The notes under the pieces were generated by a model, which ran no database searches, had not been told where the DNA came from, and saw nothing but the letters and a program-made list of their open reading frames with translations. Positions 24,241 through 30,956 of a DNA stretch of 34,149 nucleotides are shown one piece after another (the first letter of the stretch is position 1; every line of letters begins with the position of its first letter). Both the position numbers and the translations under genes were made by a program. This DNA comes from JAADHX01 sp964569385 (GTDB taxonomy: Bacteria; Actinomycetota; Acidimicrobiia; Acidimicrobiales; Poriferisodalaceae): assembly GCA_964569385.1 (NCBI GenBank), contig CAZMUM010000044.1, positions 1 through 34,149 of the forward strand, written 5' to 3'.

Positions 24241-24493
24241 GGATCGAGGCCCCGATCTTCTCGGTATCGACGACCTCGATCAGGCTGGCGTCGACCATTA
24301 TGTTCACGTGGTAGTAGAGCCGGGTCGTAGCGACGCCCAGCTCACCGGCTATCTCCTTGACCGTCAACGCCGAGCCGATCAACGCGTTGACGACGCGAAG
24401 TCGTAGCGGGTCGATGAGCACTTCGAGCGTGGTGAGGTCCTCGATTTCGAAGAGCGTGACTCGGGGCTCGGACTTCTGGACTATGTCGGTCAT
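24176..24493 (-). CDS. ArsR-like helix-turn-helix regulator, 3' end frameshifted
   Basis: The 105-residue frame starts MTDIVQKSEPRVTLFEIEDL and carries a winged helix-turn-helix: LIDPLRLRVVNALIGSALTV then KEIAGELGVATTRLYYHVNI and DASLIEVVDTEKIGASIQL. This is the DNA-binding part of an ArsR/helix_turn_helix_5-type regulator. From about residue 85 the sequence (RPLSTASEYSPAESLARPS) falls inside the quasi-palindrome and no longer looks like the family. The likely original end continues in another frame down to 24040. It lies directly upstream of the MFS exporter, which it probably represses. The upstream palindrome at 24525-24539 is a good operator candidate. Confidence 0.75.
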   Translation of the reverse strand: MTDIVQKSEPRVTLFEIEDLTTLEVLIDPLRLRVVNALIGSALTVKEIAGELGVATTRLYYHVNIMVDASLIEVVDTEKIGASIQLRPLSTASEYSPAESLARPS

Positions 24494-24500
24494 GATGCCC

Positions 24501-24539
24501 GTTGTATTGCAGATTGCGGGGCGGTTCAAGCGACTTGAA
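24501..24539 (-). promoter_or_regulatory. Leaderless-type promoter with palindromic operator for the ArsR-like regulator
   Basis: On the minus strand, TTGAAC (24529-24524) and TACAAC (24506-24501) lie 17 bases apart as -35 and -10 elements. Only seven bases separate the -10 from the ATG at 24493, so transcription would start at or next to the start codon. The perfect inverted repeat TTCAAG-CGA-CTTGAA (24525-24539) covers the -35 box, as expected for self-repression by a dimeric winged-helix regulator. Confidence 0.55.
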
Positions 24540-24602
24540 AGGCACCCGCGTTTCGTGAACGCGCGCCACGCGGGTTCCGTCGGACTGGCGGCATCTGTTG
24601 TT

Positions 24603-27080
24603 CTATGGCGTTGACAGCTCGAACCTGCGCTCGATCCGTTCGGTTGAGTTGCCGGCTGCATCCGACACTGTTATCCACATCTTGTAACGGCCATCTGGCA
24701 GTACTGGTGTGATGAATTCCCAATCGGTTGCGGTCGCTCCTGGGTTGTCCAGATTGGCTGTGAGGAGTTCCCAAGCGCCGAGAGTTCCGTCGACTCGAAG
24801 CCATTGGTTGGTGTCGCGATTGCGCAGTTCGACCGCCACGTTCGTAACTCCGACGTTGTCTGCTGCGGTTCCGTCAAGCGTGACCGGAGACGGAATCGTC
24901 GAGTCTTGAATTGGGTTGACGATGATTCCTGTTGGGTCGATGTTGTCGGCTACGCCGTTCAAGACGTCGAACTTGCGATTATCCGAGACGCTGGTGTTGC
25001 CGGCTGCGTCTTTGGCGAATACCCAGAAGCTGTAGCGCCCGTCGTCGATGTTGGTTACTTGGTGTGACCAGCCTGTAGTTGTTGCTCCTGGGTTTGCGAC
25101 GCTGATGTCGAATCGTTGCCAGGCTCCCCAGGTTCCGTCGGCGCGTAGCCATTGGTTGGTGTCGCGGTTGCGCAGTTGGAGTTGGACGGTTTCGATGCCG
25201 ATGTTGTCGCTGGCGTTGCCGAGGAGATCGACTGGTGCCGCGATGGTGTCGTCAGCCGCAGGATCAGTGATCGTGACCGTCGGGTCGATGTTGTCGGCTA
25301 TCTGTCCTTCGAACACCCGCACCTCGGCGAGGGTCAGATAGTTCGAACCATTCAGCTGGACACGCACATAACGAGCCTGAGCGCCGACGGTGACGTCGGT
25401 TTGTAGGCCCTGAACTCCGGCGAGGAACACCGACTCGACGTCCGGATCTACCGACAGAACAGCAGGGTCGTCCGAAACGAACGGCGTCTCGCTGGTAAAG
25501 ACCCAAACGTCGGCCAGACGGTCAGCGCAGCAATCGGCTCTATTCCAGAGTTGAACTGTTCCGACCTGGTTGACAGAACCGAGGTCGACCTCCCACCATG
25601 GCTGTAGCTCATTAGTGGTCGCGGTGAGCGTCATCGTGAACCAATCAGGGTTGCGATTGCCATCGACGGCGCGTTCGGCATCAGCATCACTGGTTGTCGA
25701 AGATTGGCTGGCGGCTTGACCGAGGGCCAGGTTTGTTGGCCCGGCATCGGCATAGGCGAAGAATGCAGAACGACCAGTGCGAATATCGCTTGTGCGAGTC
25801 TGATCGCCGCCCACGAGCAGGCCGTCGTCGATCAACTCAAGGGATCGGATTCCGTTGAAGGCGTCGCTCCACGGAACCCAGTCGATTATTGCCTTACCGG
25901 TGGTTGGGTCTAGCGCGCCAATTGAGTCGCGGTAAACGTTGGTGTCGTTGTTGCGGTCCTTGTTCGGGCAGCGAGCTCCGCCAGGGCGTGGGTCATCCCA
26001 GGGGTCTGGAGCGTCTGGGCCTTGAATCCAACAGAAGTGACCGCCGACGTAGACGGCATCGTCGTCGATCTCGACCGCCCAAGCAGAATCGTGGAGGCGG
26101 TTGACCCAAAGGGTTTCGACGTTGTCTTGTCCAGCCACCGGGAAGGCAATCGCGGTGTCGCGCCAGGGTGGCCCATCGCCAGCTCCGTTGACCAGCACCA
26201 AATAGGTCCCGTCGGGGCTCATCGCGCCATCGTTGAGCATGAAGCCGCTTGAACCGACTGCGTCCCAGAGGTTGGTCTGCCAATCGGTGAGAGTGGCCAC
26301 CGGCCCGCTGATGTCGACCATGGCAACCCCGCGACGTTCTTCGCCGTCTACGTACCGTGCCCGGTGCATCACAACGAGGGTTGTGCCATCGGGGGTGACT
26401 TCGATTCGTTGGCCAATGGATCCGCCATAACGTGCGTAGTAGGTAGTCAGTGGCAGCGAGAACGAGGTGTCGACGGCGCCAGTCGTGGCGTCGATTGCCG
26501 CGAGGCCGCGCGCGTCGAGGGCATTCAGAGAGACGAAACTTCCAGTTAGGTACAGCGTCCCGTTGTTGAGCGCCAGATCGCGGACGGTTCCGTCGCCTTG
26601 CGAAGTGAACCCGGTAACCACGGTGCCGTTCGATAAGTCGAGCTTGGCGACCTTGCGTTTGGTGATGCCGTTGACGGTGTTGAAGCGGCCGCCGATGTAG
26701 ACCTGATCTGGCTCCGCGGCGGCAATGATGACATCGACGCGCCCGTCGATGTCGAACTGGTTGGCGTCAAGCAGCCCCGTACCGGCGTCGTAGATGTAGA
26801 GATTCGCCAAGTTGATAGCGGCGTCGCCCGGTTGAGGTTCTACGAGAGAGAAGTTGCCCCCAACCAGAATGCGATTTCCGACCTGTGCTCCGGCGTAACC
26901 TCGCCCGTCGGTTGCTACCGGTGTGTCTGATCGAGGTGTCTCGGGCAGAGCGGTCACGCCGGGACCGGCGCTGCTGACGTCGGTGGTGACGGCGATCAGA
27001 ACTGTGCTCAGCATCGCGGTGACTAGGAGAGCGACGATGACTGAGTGGGATCGAAGTCCCATCGAAGTAGAGGTGTTCAC
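24603..27080 (-). CDS. Secreted beta-propeller / discoidin / Ig-like multidomain protein
   Basis: This protein of about 825 residues begins with a signal sequence (SVIVALLVTAMLSTVLIA, then a cleavage-like VSSAGPG). Residues ~55-425 form propeller-type repeats (RILVGGNFSLV, VYIGGRFNTVNG, LYLTGSFVSL, VYVGGHFCWIQG, LLVGGDQTR). Residues ~430-590 are a discoidin/F5-8 type C domain (LALGQAASQSSTTSDADAER, WWEVDLGSVNQVGTVQLWNR, YVRVQLNG). Residues 596-711 and 712-825 are two copies of one Ig-like module, each starting DNIDPT and containing LRNRDTNQWLR and AKDAAGN/SDAAGN. It is probably an extracellular adhesive or carbohydrate-binding protein. No sortase motif or C-terminal anchor is seen. The GTG at 27080 (GGAG just upstream) or the ATG at 27062 is the start. 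Confidence 0.82.
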   Translation of the reverse strand: MNTSTSMGLRSHSVIVALLVTAMLSTVLIAVTTDVSSAGPGVTALPETPRSDTPVATDGRGYAGAQVGNRILVGGNFSLVEPQPGDAAINLANLYIYDAGTGLLDANQFDIDGRVDVIIAAAEPDQVYIGGRFNTVNGITKRKVAKLDLSNGTVVTGFTSQGDGTVRDLALNNGTLYLTGSFVSLNALDARGLAAIDATTGAVDTSFSLPLTTYYARYGGSIGQRIEVTPDGTTLVVMHRARYVDGEERRGVAMVDISGPVATLTDWQTNLWDAVGSSGFMLNDGAMSPDGTYLVLVNGAGDGPPWRDTAIAFPVAGQDNVETLWVNRLHDSAWAVEIDDDAVYVGGHFCWIQGPDAPDPWDDPRPGGARCPNKDRNNDTNVYRDSIGALDPTTGKAIIDWVPWSDAFNGIRSLELIDDGLLVGGDQTRTSDIRTGRSAFFAYADAGPTNLALGQAASQSSTTSDADAERAVDGNRNPDWFTMTLTATTNELQPWWEVDLGSVNQVGTVQLWNRADCCADRLADVWVFTSETPFVSDDPAVLSVDPDVESVFLAGVQGLQTDVTVGAQARYVRVQLNGSNYLTLAEVRVFEGQIADNIDPTVTITDPAADDTIAAPVDLLGNASDNIGIETVQLQLRNRDTNQWLRADGTWGAWQRFDISVANPGATTTGWSHQVTNIDDGRYSFWVFAKDAAGNTSVSDNRKFDVLNGVADNIDPTGIIVNPIQDSTIPSPVTLDGTAADNVGVTNVAVELRNRDTNQWLRVDGTLGAWELLTANLDNPGATATDWEFITPVLPDGRYKMWITVSDAAGNSTERIERRFELSTP

Positions 27081-27259
27081 ACACTCCGTGAATACCACGT
27101 AGAGTGAGAATGGTGCAAATATGACTACAGAAAGAGCCGGAGAGTGCCGAACGTCAGCGCTGGCCGGCACGGCAAGGATTCTGTAAGACCTCAGAACGAT
27201 CGCTAAACGGTGCCGCGATTCGAAAGGAATCGACCGCGGTCCCGCTTTCATTCGTGCGT

Positions 27260-27318
27260 CGCCAGCAACCGAGTTGGCGCCCGAATCGCAGCGCCAGCAA
27301 TCGTGTTGGTGCCCGACT
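27260..27318 (+). repeat. Imperfect 32-base tandem repeat in the spondin-lipoprotein leader
   Basis: CGCCAGCAA ... GTTGG-C-GCCCGA (27260-27286) recurs as CGCCAGCAA ... GTTGG-T-GCCCGA (27292-27318) with period 32 and a few substitutions. It ends shortly before the GAGG ribosome binding site and the ATG at 27335. It could be a regulator site pair or an RNA leader element. Confidence 0.5.
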
Positions 27319-27334
27319 GAGATCGAGGACATTC

Positions 27335-28923
27335 ATGAAACGAACTAAAGCTCTGGCTCTAGCAGCCGGAATGGCGCTACTGGCGGCCGCGTGTGGCGAC
27401 AGCGACGCCGATACCACACCAACTCAGCAGAGTGAAGACAACGTCGCAACCACTGTGGTGCCTTCGACCACTGAGGAGATGTCCGACGAGGAGATGGACG
27501 ATGAAGAAATGTCTGACGAGGAGATGGGCGACGAGGAAATGTCTGACGAGGAGATGGGCGACGAGGAAATGTCCGATGAAGAAATGGGGCNNNNNNNNNN
27601 NNNNNNNNNNNNNNNNNNNNNNNNNNNNNNNNNNNNNNNNNNNNNNNNNNNNNNNNNNNNNNNNNNNNNNNNNNNNNNNNNNNNNNNNNNGAAATGTCTG
27701 ACGAGGAGATGGGCGACGAGGAAATGTCCGATGAAGAAATGGGGCCCGTCAACTTCATTATCACCGTCGAGAACCTCACTGGTGAGGCCGCCGACGTGCG
27801 TCGGGCCGCTGTGTTCAACACCCCTGACGGCGCCGACGAGCCTGGACCGATTCTGCCTGGCGACACTTACCGCAGCCCGTTCGCTGCTGCACCAGGCGAG
27901 AAACTCAGTTTCGCCACCATGCTTGTTCAGTCCAACGACTTGATCGTCGCCACCGGGCCTGACGGGATCGACCTCTACGATGCCGATGGCGTCGCCATCA
28001 GTGGCGATATTAGCGACCAGCTTGCGGTATTCGATGTCGGAACCGAAGTAGACCAGATTGCTGGCGAGGGTGCCGATCAGGCCCCTCGCCAGGCCGGGCC
28101 GAACACTGGTGACGTCGATCCAGACGACACAGTGCGAGATCTGACCGATCGAGATGCGGGTGACTACCTGAACGTCACGATCGAAGGTGGCGACAACGGA
28201 ATGTTCGAACTTGTCATCACCAACGTCAGCGATAGCGGTTCTCTGGCTACGCCGTTTGCGCCTGGCGTAACGGTTGTTCATGTCAACGCGAACCCGTTGT
28301 TTGTTCCCGGTTCGGCTGACCTTGGAGAAGGTCTCGAAGCCTTGGCCGAAGACGGGAACCCTGGCGAGCTCATCGAGTCGCTCACCGCCCAAGCCGGTGT
28401 TCCTTCCCCCATCGCTCCCGTAGCGGCGATCGTTCACCAGGACGACAACCCGCTCTTCGCGGTTGGCACCGACACCAAGGCTGATGGCCTTGAAGGTCTT
28501 GCCGAGGATGGCGGTCCCGACGGTCTCGTTGCGAGCCTTGGAGTTGCCGTTGGCGCGGTGCCACAGGGCGAAACCGACCCTGGCCCCGCTGCCCCCGGCC
28601 AGAGCTACCAGCTTGAAGTTTCTGGAAGTGAGGGTGACAAGCTGAGCCTCGCGTTCATGTTGGTTCACTCGAACGACTGGTTCTTCGCTCTCGACGGCAT
28701 CGACCTGTACACCGACGGCGAAGTGCTCGATGGCGACATCAGCGATCTGGTCAACCTCTATGACGCTGGCACCGAAGCAGATCAGCCGCTCGGTGTTGGT
28801 GCCGATCAACCGGCCCGCCAGGTCGGCCCAAACACCGGCGAAGCCGACGCTGACACCACGGTTCGTATTATCGAGACCAACACTGGGCTCGTTCGCATCA
28901 CGATCAGCCACGACATGGGCTGA
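27335..28923 (+). CDS. Lipoprotein with acidic DEEM repeat stalk and duplicated spondin-like segments (interrupted by gap)
   Basis: The ATG at 27335, after GAGG, encodes a lipoprotein signal (ALALAAGMALLAAACG, lipobox A-A-A-C). A Thr/Glu-rich linker leads into repeats of SDEEM, DDEEM and GDEEM. The run is broken by 100 Ns and resumes to MSDEEMGPVNFIITVENL. The rest (to 28923) is spondin-N-like: a segment with KLSFATMLVQSNDL, GDISDQLAVFDVGTEVDQ and RQAGPNTG, two copies of PLFVPGSADLGEGLEALAED / PLFAVGTDTKADGLEGLAED, then a second copy of the first segment (KLSLAFMLVHSNDWFF, YDAGTEADQ, RQVGPNTG). The sequenced frames differ across the Ns, but collapsing the identical ends gives one 477-residue frame. 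It is probably a wall-spanning surface protein; its ligand is unknown. A terminator follows. Confidence 0.8.
27473..27745 (+). repeat. 15/30-base coding repeats for acidic Met-containing stalk
   Basis: Fifteen-base units encoding (S/D/G)DEEM are arranged mostly as 30-base pairs (GDEEM-SDEEM). At least eight units precede the Ns and three follow, with near-identical codons. The low complexity explains the assembly break, and the true copy number cannot be read from this sequence. Confidence 0.9.
27591..27690. other. Assembly gap (100 Ns) flanked by identical 55-base ends
   Basis: The 55 bases before the gap (27536-27590) equal the 55 bases after it (27691-27745) exactly. The 100-N run is a placeholder, not a measured length: taken literally it breaks the reading frame, whereas merging the two 55-base ends keeps it. 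Confidence 0.95.
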
Positions 28924-28955
28924 TCCGTAGCCCGATCTTGCATCGGCTTTGATCT

Positions 28956-29004
28956 GGTTCGGCACCATCGACCCGCTTTCGATGGTGCCGAACCTGTGTC
29001 GTTT
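28956..29004 (+). terminator. Rho-independent-type terminator after the spondin lipoprotein
   Basis: GGTTCGGCACCATCGA (28956-28971) and its exact complement (28979-28994) form a 16-base perfect stem with a 7-base loop, followed after a few bases by TTTT (within 28995-29004). It lies 33 bases after the stop codon. The remaining bases up to 29216 show no gene. Confidence 0.75.
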
Positions 29005-29216
29005 TAGGCGTGGTGTCCGGGCGACGACGCGGAACCCGATTGACTCAGCAAACCTTTCGAAGTCGGAGCCGCTTACCGCTCCGGTAGTTCGGCACGGGGA
29101 ATTGGGTTAAGTCTCGTCATGGCTCGAAACCTAGCTTGGTAGTCAACAAAGGAAAATTGAGTGAACACCCACCTTTCTAGTGGTGCGAACGAGTTTTGTA
29201 CCCGACAATGGTCCCA

Positions 29217-29897
29217 ATGACTTCTCACGTCCTCGTCGTCGATGACGAGCCAACCGTGCGGTCCGTAGTGGCCGAGTACATAAGAGCCGACGGTTCGCGA
29301 GTAACCGAGGTCGCCGACGGCCGGGCTGCGCTCGACGTTGTGGCCAACGACCGCCCCGACGTGGTTGTGCTCGATGTCATGTTGCCAGAAGTCGACGGGT
29401 TCGAAGTGCTGGCTTCGATTCGCCAGATCGGCGAGCTGCCCGTAATCATGCTGACTGCCCGCGTTGGCGAGGCCGACCGGATCGCAGGTCTCGACCTTGG
29501 GGCCGACGACTATGTGGTCAAGCCATTCTCGCCCCGGGAGTTAGCGGCGCGGGTTCGATCAATACTGCGTCGCACTCGAGCCCAGACCGGTGGCGATGTG
29601 ATCGACCTTGGTCGAATCGTTATCGACGAACCCTCGCGCGAAGTCACCGTCGAGGGATCACGCGTCGAGACGACCCCTCGAGAGTTCGAGTTATTGGTCC
29701 ACTTCGCTCGCAGCCCTGGTCGCGCATTCTCACGGGCCGAACTCTTGGAAGCGGTGTGGAAGTCGTCCGCGGAGTGGCAAGACCCTTCGACGGTTACCGT
29801 GCACGTGCGCCGTTTGCGCCGACGGATAGAACAAGATCCCGATAAACCACTACATCTGCTAACCGTGTGGGGCGTTGGCTACAGGTTCGAGCCATGA
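29217..29897 (+). CDS. OmpR/PhoB-type response regulator
   Basis: The protein (226 residues from this start) has a receiver domain with D9/D10, phospho-acceptor D53 (VVLDVMLPEVDGFEVL), Thr in MLTAR and Lys in VVKPFSP. A winged-helix DNA-binding domain follows (TTPREFELLVHFARSPGRAF, LLEAVWKSS, TVTVHVRRLRRRIE, LTVWGVGYRFEP). It binds DNA after phosphorylation by the kinase encoded next. In-frame ATGs at 29208 and 29217 are both possible; neither has a ribosome binding site, and 29217 matches the family start. The stop overlaps the kinase ATG by four bases. Confidence 0.93.
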   Translation: MTSHVLVVDDEPTVRSVVAEYIRADGSRVTEVADGRAALDVVANDRPDVVVLDVMLPEVDGFEVLASIRQIGELPVIMLTARVGEADRIAGLDLGADDYVVKPFSPRELAARVRSILRRTRAQTGGDVIDLGRIVIDEPSREVTVEGSRVETTPREFELLVHFARSPGRAFSRAELLEAVWKSSAEWQDPSTVTVHVRRLRRRIEQDPDKPLHLLTVWGVGYRFEP

Positions 29898-30937
29898 ACA
29901 GATCCAGTGTCCGCCGTTTAGTTCTCGCAGGCTCAGTTGCCGCAATCGCTACTGCATTAGTGGCTACCTTCATCGCGGCCGAGGCCATGTTGTTGTCTGG
30001 CTCCGAGCGAAACCTCATGTTGCTCGTTCTGCTCGGCGCGTTCGGCTTGGCCGTCATAGTGGCCCGACTTATGACCCGGAGACTAATCAGCGATCTCGGC
30101 CAGCTCGCCAGTGCTGCCGGCGCTGTCGCTAGCGGCGACCTAACGGTCCGATCCGGCGTTGTCAGACGCGACGAAGTTGGCTCAGTAGCTCAATCGTTCG
30201 ACGACATGGTGTCGCGCCTCGAAATCAGCGAACGTCGTCGCACTGCCGACGAGGCCGAGCGCCGACTCCTGATCGCATCGGTTGGCCACGATCTTCGTAC
30301 GCCGATTGCCGCTATCAAAGCGGCTACCGAGGCCATCCAGGACGGTGTCGCTCCAGACCCCGCCAGGTACCTTGTCGCGATCCAACGCGATGTCGATCAC
30401 CTTGGCCGACTCACCGACGACCTCTTCATGCTTGCCCAACTCGATGCCGGGCGGTTCGAACCAGGACGCGATCTTGTCGACGTGATCGAAGTGGCCGACG
30501 AAGCGCTCGAAGCACTACTGCCGGCTGCGGCCATGCGTGGAGTCGACCTTCGGCTCGATCCCGATGTGCCAAGCGCCGACGCCGGTTTGGTGCGCGGTAC
30601 CGCCCACGACCTTGGCCGTGTCGTGCGCAACTTGGTCGACAACGCCATCCGTCACGCGCCCACGCCCGGGAAGGTCACGCTGCGCTTCACCATTTCTGGT
30701 GGCCACGTTGTGCTGCATGTGCTCGACGACGGACCAGGTTTCCCGGCCGAGTTCATCTCGCGAGCCGTCGAGCCTTTTGCTCGCGCTGACAACAGCCGCG
30801 ATCGGGCTCGAGGCGGGGCCGGGCTTGGGCTGGCCATTGCCAAGGGCTTAACCGATGCTCACGGTGGGCACCTTCAGATAGCGCCTGGTCCTGGCGGCAA
30901 CGTCGAGGTTCATCTCCCGGTCGCCAGCGGTCGCTAA
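29894..30937 (+). CDS. Two-component sensor histidine kinase
   Basis: This 347-residue kinase has two membrane helices close together (9-33 and 40-59), leaving almost no extracellular sensor loop. A HAMP domain (about 60-112) with GAVASGDLTVRSG and EVGSVAQSFDDMVSRL follows. The dimerisation helix carries H132 in SVGHDLRTPIAAIKAATEA. The ATP-binding domain has N in LGRVVRNLVDNAIRHAP, DDGPGFP, and GGAGLGLAIAKGLTDAHGGH. The short loop suggests that it senses membrane state or an internal signal. It partners the upstream regulator through the ATGA overlap and converges with the GGDEF/EAL gene 19 bases downstream. Confidence 0.93.
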   Translation: MNRSSVRRLVLAGSVAAIATALVATFIAAEAMLLSGSERNLMLLVLLGAFGLAVIVARLMTRRLISDLGQLASAAGAVASGDLTVRSGVVRRDEVGSVAQSFDDMVSRLEISERRRTADEAERRLLIASVGHDLRTPIAAIKAATEAIQDGVAPDPARYLVAIQRDVDHLGRLTDDLFMLAQLDAGRFEPGRDLVDVIEVADEALEALLPAAAMRGVDLRLDPDVPSADAGLVRGTAHDLGRVVRNLVDNAIRHAPTPGKVTLRFTISGGHVVLHVLDDGPGFPAEFISRAVEPFARADNSRDRARGGAGLGLAIAKGLTDAHGGHLQIAPGPGGNVEVHLPVASGR

Positions 30938-30956
30938 GATCTCGGTGTTGAGACTG

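Noticed and set aside
27473..27745. Repeat array considered as a CRISPR
   Set aside because: Units are 15/30 bases in frame with no unique spacers and encode DEEM repeats; no cas genes are present. No CRISPR array was seen in the window.
27424..28968. Minus-strand open frame of about 500 codons opposite the spondin lipoprotein
   Set aside because: It runs through the Ns and mirrors the acidic repeats as Ser/Ile-rich repeats. The plus strand has a lipobox, ribosome binding site, spondin pattern and terminator.
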